A DNA stretch of 44,673 nt from Clostridiales bacterium. Lineage in GTDB: Bacteria; Bacillota; Clostridia; Lachnospirales; Lachnospiraceae. Below the pieces are notes generated by a model. That model was not told where the DNA came from. It was given only the letters and a program-made list of their open reading frames with translations, and made no database searches. Shown here in pieces: positions 26,451 through 35,218 of the stretch. Position numbers and translations under genes: made by a program. Position 1 is the first letter of the stretch; each line of letters starts with the position of its first letter. The stretch is from the NCBI GenBank assembly GCA_018365455.1, contig JAGZJZ010000052.1, positions 1-44,673 on the forward strand, read 5' to 3'.

Positions 26451-26672
26451 TCTGTAATTAAGGATCTTCTATGATAATGAATGGCAAAAAGCAAGAATAC
26501 CAGGTTTTTGCCATTGTTTTATATTTAACAGTATCTTACAGGCATGTTAAGAGCAGGCGCTCTTTTTCGCCTATCTTTATGCTAGTATTGAGATTATTCC
26601 GGGAGACGGCCTTCATGCATGTAAGTGCTCCATTGCCAGTACCTGACAAAAAATAATGTCACCCTTTGAGGA
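26451..26672. other. Gene-free stretch with two hairpins left of the IS21 element
   Basis: AATGGCAAAAA (26480-26490) and TTTTTGCCATT (26505-26515) are perfect 11-base arms followed by GTTTT, which could terminate transcription rightwards from the polysaccharide operon. AGAGC/GCTCT (26550-26563) followed by five T is a second, smaller terminator-like hairpin. The 61-codon frame at 26471 spans both and is not considered a gene. Confidence 0.45.
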
Positions 26673-26730
26673 TGGTGAATATTCCGAGGTGGCAGAGCCA
26701 CCCAATCTTCTTAAATAGAGCCACTCTGTC
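26673..26730 (+). repeat. Left terminal repeat of the IS21 element
   Basis: It starts TGGTGAATATTC and contains GAGCCACC and AGAGCCAC, matching the inverted right end (TGGTGAGTATTC, GAGCCACC, AGAGCCA). Just inside, GGGAGCCATCCC (26759-26770) and GGGATGGCTCCC (26774-26785) form a perfect 12-base stem after the istB stop. Confidence 0.75.
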
Positions 26731-26803
26731 CGTTATGCAGAGCCAGTACGTTGATGGTGGGAGCCATCCCATCGGGATGGCTCCCTAACCGATAATTACA
26801 GCA

Positions 26804-27547
26804 TTAAGGAATCAACCTTTTACGTTGACGCATAGAAACATCACCATCAATCACCATGGTATAAGCAGATGGTATAATCCGATCTAGTATGGAATCGGCC
26901 AGGGCGCCTCCACCTAAGCGTTCATGCCAGCCCTCTGGGGTAAACTGGGAACTGATAATTGTAGAGAAACGGCCGCAGCGGTATTCCATTAGTTCCAGAA
27001 GGTCGCGCTGTTCGGTATCTGTGGCAGGGACCAAAAGGAATTCATCCAGAATCATGAGTGCATATTTCTGATGCTGCTTCATAAGCTGCTGGTATTTTCC
27101 CTGTATCCGGGCAGCTTCAAATTCACTGAACAGTTCCGGAAGGCGGATATATTTTGCTTTATAGCCGGACTGACAGGCATTGACACCGAGTGCATTAGAA
27201 ATATAAGTTTTGCCACAGCCAGTAGCACCCACAAGAATGACATTCAGACTTTGACGGATATACTCATTGTCCGACAGACTTTCCAGAAGTTCGCGGTTTA
27301 GATGTCTGTCTGGCAGGTATTCGATATTGCCCAGAAAAGCGGAGGAGTTTGCAAACCGTGCATTTTTAATCAATCGCTTAATATTATTGTTATGACGAAA
27401 ATCGTATTCTGCATCAACAATCAGGGCAAGGCGTTCATGAAAGGACAGTGACTGGTATTCTATCTCATTCTCAGCCTGTTTTTGATAGGCTTCTGAGAAT
27501 GCAGGGAGACGCATGGCCTTGAGCTTTGCTATAGTTTCATTCCTCAT
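26804..27547 (-). CDS. istB: IS21 helper ATPase IstB
   Basis: IstB is the AAA+ helper that loads and regulates the IstA transposase. The 247 residues from ATG 27547 include Walker A (GATGCGKTY), Walker B (ALMILDEF), the arginine-containing ISSQFTPEGWHERLGG stretch and the usual N-terminal MRNETIAKLKAMRLPAF. This ATG is preferred to one 15 bases upstream because GGAGGTGG sits at the right distance before it. The start overlaps the original end of istA by 11 bases, the normal IS21 arrangement. The frame is intact. Confidence 0.93.
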   Translation of the reverse strand: MRNETIAKLKAMRLPAFSEAYQKQAENEIEYQSLSFHERLALIVDAEYDFRHNNNIKRLIKNARFANSSAFLGNIEYLPDRHLNRELLESLSDNEYIRQSLNVILVGATGCGKTYISNALGVNACQSGYKAKYIRLPELFSEFEAARIQGKYQQLMKQHQKYALMILDEFLLVPATDTEQRDLLELMEYRCGRFSTIISSQFTPEGWHERLGGGALADSILDRIIPSAYTMVIDGDVSMRQRKRLIP

Positions 27548-29034
27548 GGCTTCCACCTCCATAATAAGCTGCGCCCCTTACAAAAGCGTGCTGAATGGAT
27601 TCAGACGACGGGGGAGAAATTTTTGCATGGTTACTCTCTTTTTTGTCCTGGCCGGCCTCCAGTATCAGCCGGATGTTTTTATACCGGGGGCTGGGAATCC
27701 GGATAAGTGCAAGACTGCATGCGTTTTCCAGACGCTCCGCCGAGTATTTATCCGCAGTTTCAAAAGGGATAAACAGCCCTTATAGGCCTGTTCCTCCACC
27801 CGGTAGGAATCAAACAGTTTCTGTACTACCTCCTTTGTGGATGTCCCGATAGCGGATGCCCATTTTAAGAAACGTGCAGAATCCCATTCACTGTAAAGCT
27901 GGTGGTTTAGGGCATATGATCTATGAGTGTTGAATACTGACCTCGACGGCCGTAGAGACGTTTATGGCTGCAGATACGGGAGCCTTTGTAAAAAACCTCA
28001 ATCATGCTCTTTGTATACCGGACATCCACTTTCTTTTTTACATACTCATAGGGAACGGAATAATACTGGTTATCTATAGCTATATGGTAGTTTAACTGCA
28101 CAGTTGCCGTTTTCCACTGGGCGAATTCATATGGATAGCCAGGAAGCGGCTGCATAAAAGGCAGTTCCTCTTCCATAAATATGGAGTACCGGCTTCCGTC
28201 CTTCTTCTGGAATTCTGCACGGTTGAACCGGTCCAGTTCTTTTCTGATGGCAGAATCCATTTCGTATATGTCAAAAAACTGACGGTTACGGAGTCTGGCA
28301 ATGATGTGGGAAGTCACCTGGCCCGCCGTGCCTTCTACGGCTGCTTTGTCCTTCGGAGCAAGAACTCTGGCAGGAAGGAGCGCAGTCTGATAATAATCGG
28401 CCAGTTCCTGATATGCACGGTTGATAACAGGGTCTTCGTATTTTTTGTGGCTGAGAACTCCGGTCTTGAGATTATCGGGTATAAGCAATCTTGTGGAAGC
28501 GTCAAAATATTCATACATACTGATATGCACGTTAATCCAGTCTTCTTCTTTCATGGTAAGGCAGGCTTTTGTAAAACAGTACATGCTGAACGGCAGGGGC
28601 GTTCCCACCCAGTCCACCATCAACTTATCACCGGGTTTATGGCGGATATGCATGGTGAGGTGGTTTTGATTCACGTAATCCTGATAAAGCTTGCAGAACT
28701 GAGAATACATATAGGGTGGTTTGCCTGAACGGCGGCAGGAATCCACATAGTCTTCCCAAAGGAGCTTTAATGTCACACCGCTTTTCAGCATTTCCTTATG
28801 AATGTAATCATAATCAGGTGTGACAAGAACTGGAGATTGTAAATCCTCTGGGAACAGCCGCCCATGCACTTCCTGATCCGTTTTGGAGGTGAGAATGTCC
28901 TCCGGAATAGGGTGTGTTTCTAGGGCGTTATAAACTTTTGCTACAGTATTACGGGATACTTTCAGTGTATCCGCGATTCTCCGCTGGCTGTAGCCTTTCG
29001 CACGGAGCTGTAAGAGTTGTTTCTCTTTGGACAT
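27537..29034 (-). pseudogene. istA: IS21 transposase istA, broken by two frameshifts and an internal deletion
   Basis: Residues 1-375 read openly from 29034 to 27907: HTH (RAKGYSQRRIADTLKVSRNTVAKVY), DWVG (first catalytic Asp), VPDNLKTG (second Asp) and VEGTAGQV (Glu). After LIDHMP a stop appears; a one-base shift restores NHQLYSEWDSARFLKWASAIG..., and a second shift near LLK restores ADKYSAERLENAC..., which runs to GGSHEE and stops at 27537 inside the start of istB. In addition, between DWVG and LPFSMY about 20 residues normally present in IstA are missing. The transposase is therefore not expected to work. The start has no strong alternative. Confidence 0.88.
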
Positions 29035-29147
29035 AAGTATGTCCCCCTTTCGTAAGTATTACGGTTGTACCGTATCTTCATTGTAATACTTTCAAAAGTG
29101 GCTCTCTATAGCGGATTGCTTATTTTGCATGGGCCGCTCCGGGACGC

Positions 29148-29205
29148 GGACTGCATGGCTCTCTGTATCGGATTCGGTGGCTCAAAAGTGTCAGAATACT
29201 CACCA
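29148..29205 (-). repeat. Right terminal repeat of the IS21 element
   Basis: Read on the minus strand it begins TGGTGAGTATTCTGAC and holds GAGCCACC and AGAGCCA in the same order as the left end, about 70 per cent identical over 55 bases by eye. Further GAGCCAC copies lie inward near 29100. Confidence 0.72.
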
Positions 29206-30074
29206 TTTCCCTACTGACTTCAGAGAACCAGGACCACATGATACCTGGATGATAGCCAAGTGCATGGACAGCTAAAAATAAATAGAATGCCGTCAGTGAA
29301 TGTCTGGTAAGATGCAGCGTTGTTCCTACGTATCCATGTTTTACCAGTGTTTCTATAAAAGGCCCTATCGTTTCCAGGAATTCATCTGCCGGAAACTCAC
29401 TGCTTTTATCTCGCACCTGCCTGATCTTATCCTCGTTAAACATAGAGAAATCTTCCAACTTCCCGACATGGGGATAGATCCGCCTGTCAAGCATCCATGC
29501 AAAACCATAGGAACACAAACCTTCTCATCCCCAAAACCACATCATTCCCGCAGTATATCTGAGAAGGACTGCTTTGCTCTCAACAGAGCAATACATATTT
29601 ATCTCTACAAGTTCGGTAATAGCCTTGTATGTTACCCCTTTGGCATCCATGACTCCGATGTCAGAAAGAAACAAAAGTACTTCAGAACAATAAATGCGGG
29701 TTAGTTCCCACGTACGAGGCGTATATCTGCTCCTGCAGTCATCAAGATAGCTATCCAAATCTTTTTTCCATGTGGATGGAAGTTTTTCGTAATTCGACCT
29801 GTTAAGATATAAGCGCCGATCTGAAATTGCTCCGGTTGCAGCCATTTCTTCAAGCTGGTACATGTATTGGTTCCATACCATACATCTCTGCCTGGGAATT
29901 TTGCCTTTCATCCAGGCCAGCCAGCTATCCTTCTTCTGAGTATTCCTGTTTCATCTGTTCCAGAAACTGTGTAAAAGAGAAGTAGCAGTCTTTATGAGAA
30001 TTCCGACTACTGGAACATACCCCCTTTTGTTTCAACAGATACATTACCTTGTCAACAGTTGCATTGTAATCCAT
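29206..30074 (-). pseudogene. Integrase-like gene, truncated by IS21 and carrying a frameshift and a stop
   Basis: From ATG 30074 the frame reads about 49 codons (to ...EYSEEG), then a one-base shift near 29931 continues as DSWLAWMKGK through 29525, where an in-frame TGA (29522-29524) interrupts; the same frame then continues to SREM at the IS21 edge. The helical pattern, with SRYTPRTWELTRIYCSEVLLFLSDIG, looks like the SAM-like core-binding domain of a tyrosine recombinase. The catalytic C-terminal domain (R...HxxR...Y) is not present on either side of the IS. The family call is tentative because the diagnostic residues are lost; the broken state is clear. Confidence 0.6.
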
Positions 30075-30234
30075 GAAATCACCATCCCTTCGGAATTTAT
30101 AGTGATTTCATTATTGCACAAAACTTTTTATCCGCATACTTGAAGGCATAATTCCTTGTAGACAAAGAATTCTGATAAAAGATGAGGATAAAAATATCAT
30201 GAGAATAACCCACATTACTCTAATGTAAGGGAAA

Positions 30235-30531
30235 TGTGGGAGAACTGATATGCGCAAGTCGATCGATGTTTTATGTGCCATTATCCATGAGCAGTTTTCC
30301 ATGGAGATTGACCATGCACTCTATCTTTTTTGTGGCTGCAAATGTGATCGGATCAAAACAATCTTAAAAGAACCTGACGGGATCGTCATGATCTATAAAA
30401 GATTGACTGCACAGGGAACCTACCGATGGCCACGAGACAAGTCCGAGGTAGGAAATCTTACATGGAGAGAGTTCGACTGGCTGATGTCAGGCATTGATAT
30501 AGAGCAGCCAAAAGCAATCAAAACATCATAA
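30235..30531 (+). pseudogene. tnpB: IS66 orf2 (TnpB) relic, N terminus lost
   Basis: Homology begins with CGRTDMRKSID and continues DHALYLFCG, DRIKTILKEPDGIVMIYKRL, YRWPRD, TWREFDWLMSGIDIEQPKA, the standard IS66 TnpB order. The first 15-20 residues are missing: an in-frame TAA (30226-30228) stands where they should be. The residual frame (ATG 30250) is open to the stop at 30529-30531. In complete elements TnpB is needed for transposition together with TnpA and TnpC. Confidence 0.8.
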
Positions 30532-30673
30532 AATCCCGCCTTGAAATCTGCACATAAAAATGCTGTATTTCCTTGTGGTCTCGGCATTTTTCAGATGTTT
30601 TAACGGTCTTTTTTCTATGAAAACCACCTATTTTCTGGTATAATAGGGGTATCAAAAACAGGGAGGAAAAGCA

Positions 30674-32308
30674 GTGGCAGACAGTTTCCAAGACCTTCAG
30701 CTGCGTGAGCTGAAAGATATGATCACAGATCTTAAAAAAATGATAAACACACTTCAGGCAACTGTCGATGCTGCCAACAAACGGGAAGAGGCCCTTATGG
30801 AGGAGAGGGATAATCTAAAAGATGAGATAGAACCTTCTTCGCAAAAAGCTTTTTGGCACTTCCAGCGAAAAACACCCTGTTGATTTTCCGGGACAGTTAA
30901 ATCTTTTTAATGAAGCAGAAAGGGAAAAGGATCCTGCGGCTGCAGAAGCAGAAGAACTGGCAGCCATGCTTCCTGCAGAAGCATCTAAAAAAGAAAAAAC
31001 AGAGCAGCGGATGCCGAGCGTTTCAAAGGGATTCCAGTAACAAAGAAATATCTTGATCTGAAAGATGAAGATAAACTTTGCCCTGCCTGTAATACACCGT
31101 TGGTTAAGATTGGTAAAGAGTTTGTCTGTCGTGAACTGGTCTTTGTTCCTGCGAAACTGAAAGTCGTCGAGTTCTACAGCCTTAATTACAGCTGTCCTCA
31201 GTGCAGCAAGCGGGACCTTCCAATTATAAAAAAGGAAAAGATGGAAAACCACATATGCTTTATGGCATGGCGTCTGCCGGTACGGTTGCATGGGTCATGT
31301 ACCAGAAGTTTTGTAACAGTCTTCCATATTGCCGTCAGGAAAAAGACTGGAAACAGTATGGTACTGCAATCACACGCGCGACTATGGCTAACTGGGTGAT
31401 CCGCAATTCCGAGGCAATTTCCGTCCAATGTATGAATACTTTCACAGAAAACTTCTGGGAAGAAGTTTTGCAATGGCGGATGAAAAACCCCTTCAAGTCC
31501 TGCATGAAGAAAGCCGTCGTGCCCAGACGAAATCTTACATGTGGCTTTTCCGCAGCGGGGAAGATGGTGGTGTGCCGATCATCCTCTATAAGTATTCGCC
31601 GACCCGTGCCGGGGACAATGCCTTTGAATTCCTTCGGGGATTCAAAGGCTATCTGATTTGCGATGGTTACAGCGGATACAATAAAGTGCCCGGTGCAAAA
31701 AGAACAGCTTGCTGGGCACATATCAGGAGATACCTGACAGAGGCGATCCCGAAAGGAAAACAGCTGGATGATACCCAGCCCTCTGTGCAGGGTATCATGT
31801 ATATCAACCAGCTCTTCCAGTTGGAAGATGTTATTAAGGCAAAGTACTCATACTTCGATGCTGTCAAAAAGGCACGTCTTGAAAAAGAACAGACGATAGT
31901 AGAAGGCTTTTGTCGTGTCTTGATAAACAAACTCCGGTCAGAGGATCCAGAAGGGATAAGGCAGTAACATATATTCAAAACCGACGCCCCTGTCTTACAA
32001 CCTATTTGGAGGATGGAAGGTGCAGTTTTTCAAATAATCTCAGCGAAAATACAATCCGTCCGTTTACAGTAGGGCGCAAAAACTGGCTGTTCTGCGATAC
32101 CCCAAACGGTGCTCAGGCCAGTGCCATCGTATACACAATGGTTGAGATGGCAAAAGCAAATGGAGTAAATGTCTATCACTATCTGACCTATCTACTTGAA
32201 AAAATGCCAAATGATAGCATGCGTGATGAGAAGTTAGAACTTCTGGCACCATGGAACGAGGATGTGAAATCTGAGATTGAACGCAGAGCAGTAAGCTCAA
32301 ATCAATAA
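30674..32308 (+). pseudogene. tnpC: IS66 transposase TnpC, several frameshifts
   Basis: The N terminus from GTG 30674 (site GGGAGG) reads a coiled coil, then shifts frame near 30830, where LLRKKLFGTSSEKHPVDF continues. Another shift near 31020 leads to the zinc-finger part CPAC...CPQC, another near 31240 to GMASAGTVAWVMYQKF, another near 31465 to FAMADEKPLQVLHEESRRAQTKSYMWLFRSG, and a last one near 31910 to PVRGSRRDKAVTYIQNRR...NNLSENTIRPFTVGRKNWLF, ending at 32308. All expected IS66 transposase segments are therefore present but in at least five pieces. It is a decayed transposase. Confidence 0.88.
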
Positions 32309-32336
32309 CCAAAGATATGTGAATTGCCAAGGTACC

Positions 32337-32366
32337 CCGGTTACTGAAAAGTAGCCGGATATTTTT
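32337..32366 (+). terminator. Terminator after the IS66 tnpC relic
   Basis: CCGGTTACT (32337-32345), loop GAAA, AGTAGCCGG (32350-32358) with one U-G pair, then ATATTTTT. It is 29 bases after the tnpC stop. Confidence 0.7.
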
Positions 32367-32482
32367 CTATTAACGGCTGAAAATTAAGCGCTTACCTTAC
32401 TAAAAACAAGCAAAGCAACTGCAACATTATCTAATGCGCGATATCAGATTGTCTTCTAAGCCGAATTCTACAGGAGTTTCCA

Positions 32483-32830
32483 ATGCTTAATGATACTGCA
32501 GATATTCGGCAAATTGTAATCGTATGTGGATTCGTTGATCTCCGAAAGGGAATCGATGGATAGGCACAGGTGATTGGTTCCCGCTATGATCTGAATTCAT
32601 TCGAAAAAGGAACTCTCTTTTTGTTCTGTGGACGACGCAAAGATGGTATGAAAGGACTCTTATAGACGGGAAATGACTGTTAAAAACGATTTGAAGATGG
32701 ATCCCTTTCCTAGCCCAGAACATAGTAGATGCCCCTGACCTAACGGAAGAACAATTCTGGCTTTTAATGCTCGGGGTTGAATCTGCTTGAGCCTAAGATT
32801 AAAGAAATACGGCCAAATAAAATTTATTAA
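32483..32830 (+). pseudogene. tnpB: Second IS66 TnpB relic from a different element
   Basis: Starting at ATG 32483 with AGGAG upstream, the translation MLNDTADIRQIVIVCGFVD-LRKGIDG is TnpB-like. Stops and shifts follow (TAG after GIDG, TAG after KGLL), but GTLFLFCGRRKDGMKGLL, RFEDGSLS and the C-terminal LLEPKIKEIRPNKIY can be followed to a natural stop at 32828-32830, giving the usual TnpB length of about 115 codons. The relic is distinct in sequence from the one at 30235, so a second IS66 element once lay here. No tnpC remnant was recognised downstream. Confidence 0.78.
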
Positions 32831-33075
32831 TTTTTGTCCAAAAGAAAGAAAAATTTTTACAGGCGGACTTTCGCCTGATCTTGACATGCAACAGTATGTG
32901 CTGTTATAAATAAAACAAGGACCGAAAGCTCAGCTAAGAACTTCCAGTCCAATCATATCATAAAAGAGCAGTATTTAAAGACTTTTCTTCAAAAACTCCA
33001 TACCGGTTCTTTAAACCACTTTAAAATTTTTTAACAATCCATTTTGTATTATAGAATTTTTTTACACCCTCAACA
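32831..33075. other. Gene-free stretch between IS66 relics and rfbD
   Basis: AT-rich DNA without a supported gene. A small GGCG/CGCC hairpin lies near 32862-32875. No clear terminator for the minus-strand rfb genes was found, although T/A runs lie next to the rfbD stop. Confidence 0.4.
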
Positions 33076-33963
33076 TCATAATTCAATATCCCTCAAATAC
33101 CGCCCAACCGCATCCCCCCACTCCGGCAACCTCTCAAACCCTTCTACCCCCAACTTCTCCTTATCCAACCGACTATTAAACGGCCTGGCAGCCTTAGAAA
33201 CCCCATACTCCTCCGTACTAACCGGAACCACATTCAATCGTTCCTCACTATACTCATCATGACCCAAAGCAACAGCCTGACGGAATATCTCCTTGGCAAA
33301 ATCATACCAGCTAATATAACCACCTTCATTAGTAGCATGATAATATCCATACTTATCTGTTTCAATCATTTCAATCAAAAGTCTCGCCAGATCAAAGGTA
33401 TAAGTAGGTGTACCAATTTGATCATTGACAACCTTCAATTCCTCAAATCTTTTACCAACATTCAGCATAGTCTTTATAAAATTATTTCCATTTTTACCAA
33501 ACACCCAGGCAATACGAACAATAAAATAATTATCTAATGTTTGTGACACTGCCAATTCTCCAGCCAGCTTAGTTTCCCCATAGACATTTAACGGTTTATA
33601 ATCTTTACAGTCCGGCTGCCAGGGAGCAGTTCCCTGACCATCGAATACATAGTCTGTTGAAATGTACATCATTTTACAGTGAAGTTCCTTGCAGACATTT
33701 GCAATATTTTCCGTACCAACAACATTTACCAAATGAACTTTTTCTTTATTTGATTCATCTTCAGCAGCATCCACAGCAGTCCATGCGGCGCAGTGGATGA
33801 CAGCGTCCGGTTTCACCTGGTTTAACACGTTTTTTACAGAAGTGGAATCGGTGATATCCATTTCTTCGATATCAACACCAATCGCTTCGTGATTTCGTTT
33901 AATAAGCTCGTTCATGCAATCATGGCCAAGCTGTCCTTTAACGCCGGTAACTAATACTTTCAT
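33076..33963 (-). CDS. rfbD: dTDP-4-dehydrorhamnose reductase
   Basis: RmlD catalyses the last step of dTDP-L-rhamnose synthesis, reducing dTDP-4-keto-L-rhamnose with NAD(P)H. The 295 residues show the N-terminal GVKGQLGHD Rossmann motif, CAAWTAVDAAE, STDYVFDG and the catalytic YGETK (YxxxK). AAGGAG precedes the ATG. It is the last of three minus-strand genes rfbA-rfbB-rfbD, 196 bases after rfbB. The last 200 coding bases are strikingly G/T-rich compared with the rest of the gene. Confidence 0.95.
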   Translation of the reverse strand: MKVLVTGVKGQLGHDCMNELIKRNHEAIGVDIEEMDITDSTSVKNVLNQVKPDAVIHCAAWTAVDAAEDESNKEKVHLVNVVGTENIANVCKELHCKMMYISTDYVFDGQGTAPWQPDCKDYKPLNVYGETKLAGELAVSQTLDNYFIVRIAWVFGKNGNNFIKTMLNVGKRFEELKVVNDQIGTPTYTFDLARLLIEMIETDKYGYYHATNEGGYISWYDFAKEIFRQAVALGHDEYSEERLNVVPVSTEEYGVSKAARPFNSRLDKEKLGVEGFERLPEWGDAVGRYLRDIEL

Positions 33964-34159
33964 ATCTTGTTCACTCCTTATCTGAGATCATAATCATTGA
34001 AACATGTTTGAAAATTCATTCCTGCCATCTGTATGCGCGCCACTGTCCGCCGTATTTGTCCAAAATTCAAGTTGTCTAATCTGCTCCACACCCTTCATCC
34101 GTTACAAATTTTCCACAAACTGCGACGCACAACTGCCAGAAAACAATTCCACACACACT

Positions 34160-35179
34160 CTAACGGTCTACATACATCTTCTCATAATAATTCTGATATT
34201 CCCCCGAAATAATGGTTTCCCACCATGTTTTATGATCCAGATACCACTGAATCGTTTTTTTAATTCCGTCTTCGAATTTCGTTTCCGGCAGCCATCCTAA
34301 TTCATTGTGAATTTTGGTGGGATCGATAGCATAGCGCATATCATGGCCCTTGCGGTCTTTGACATAGGTAATCAGGCTTTCCGGTTTATCCAGCGCTTTA
34401 CAAATAATTTTAACAATATCGATATTCTTCATTTCATTGTGACCGCCTACATTATAGACCTCACCAACACGTCCCTTGTGTATGATTAAATCTATTGCTT
34501 TGCAATGATCTTCCACATAAAGCCAGTCACGGACATTCAATCCTTCCCCGTATACAGGAAGCGGCTTATCATTTAATGCATTGGCGATCATCAGAGGGAT
34601 TAATTTTTCCGGAAAATGGTAGGGGCCATAGTTGTTCGAGCATCTGCTGATTGTAACCGGAAGTCCGTAAGTTCTGTGATAAGCGAGAACTAATAAATCG
34701 GCACTTGCTTTGGAGGAACTGTAAGGACTGCTGGTATGGATCGGTGTTTCTTCAGTAAAGAACAATTCAGGGCGGTCTAATGGAAGATCACCATATACTT
34801 CATCGGTAGATACCTGGTGGTATCTTTGGATTCCATATTTACGGCAGGCATCCATGAGGACTGCCGTTCCTTTAATATTGGTATCTAAGAAAACTTCCGG
34901 ATTTTCAATGGAACGGTCTACATGGCTTTCTGCAGCAAAGTTTACAATCATATCGGGGTGTTCTTCTTCAAAAAGCCCGTAAACTGCTTCACGGTCCGTG
35001 ATGCTTATCTTTGCAAAGCGGAAGTTTGGATGATTCATGACTGGTTCCAGGGTGGAAAGATTGCCCGCATAAGTCAAACAATCTAAGCAGACTATGCGAT
35101 AGTCAGGGTATTTGTTTAACATGTGGAATACGAAGTTGGACCCGATGAATCCTGCTCCGCCGGTTACGATAATATTCAT
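34160..35179 (-). CDS. rfbB: dTDP-glucose 4,6-dehydratase
   Basis: RmlB converts dTDP-glucose to dTDP-4-keto-6-deoxyglucose with bound NAD+. The 339 residues contain VTGGAGFIGSNF, AAESHVDRSI, STDEVYGDL with the catalytic Thr-Asp-Glu, YSSSKA as YxxxK, SRCSNNYGPYHFPEKLIP and GEGLNVRDWLYVEDH, all diagnostic. AAAGGAG precedes the ATG, and rfbA ends 39 bases upstream in the same direction. In most operons rfbC lies beside these genes; it is absent here. Confidence 0.97.
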   Translation of the reverse strand: MNIIVTGGAGFIGSNFVFHMLNKYPDYRIVCLDCLTYAGNLSTLEPVMNHPNFRFAKISITDREAVYGLFEEEHPDMIVNFAAESHVDRSIENPEVFLDTNIKGTAVLMDACRKYGIQRYHQVSTDEVYGDLPLDRPELFFTEETPIHTSSPYSSSKASADLLVLAYHRTYGLPVTISRCSNNYGPYHFPEKLIPLMIANALNDKPLPVYGEGLNVRDWLYVEDHCKAIDLIIHKGRVGEVYNVGGHNEMKNIDIVKIICKALDKPESLITYVKDRKGHDMRYAIDPTKIHNELGWLPETKFEDGIKKTIQWYLDHKTWWETIISGEYQNYYEKMYVDR

Positions 35180-35218
35180 AATTTTCGTTCTCCTTTAAAT
35201 TTGGTTTTAGAATACGTT

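Larger units (their letters stand above)
26673..29205 (-). mobile_element. IS21-family insertion sequence with broken istA
   Basis: The ends are TGGTGAATATTC (26673-26684) and GAATACTCACCA (29194-29205), imperfect inverted repeats that continue inward for about 55 bases and carry several GAGCCA(C) repeats on both sides, as IS21 elements do. Inside are istA and istB on the minus strand. Total length is 2.53 kb. istA has two frameshifts and an internal deletion while istB is open, so the copy is probably unable to move alone. No target duplication is visible: the left flank ends in GAGGA and the right flank begins TTTCC. The right end cuts an integrase-like gene. Confidence 0.88.
30235..32395 (+). 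mobile_element. Decayed IS66-family element
   Basis: It contains a 5'-truncated tnpB relic, a multiply frameshifted tnpC relic and, downstream, GCGCTTAC (32388-32395), which resembles an IS66 end (inverted GTAAGCG). No tnpA was found and the left end could not be placed. A perfect dyad CCCACATT/AATGTGGG (30210-30240) overlaps the point where tnpB homology begins. Confidence 0.7.

Noticed and set aside
26471..26656. 61-codon open frame left of the IS21 element
   Set aside because: It spans two terminator-like hairpins and has no binding site or recognisable sequence.
26673..26730. CRISPR-like array suggested by repeated GAGCCAC units
   Set aside because: The units occur at both ends of a 2.5-kb element with IstA/IstB genes and in inverted order; they are IS21 terminal repeats.
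29522..29524. In-frame TGA in the integrase-like gene as a selenocysteine codon
   Set aside because: The gene also carries a frameshift and is truncated by an IS; no selenocysteine insertion hairpin was seen, so it is treated as a nonsense mutation.
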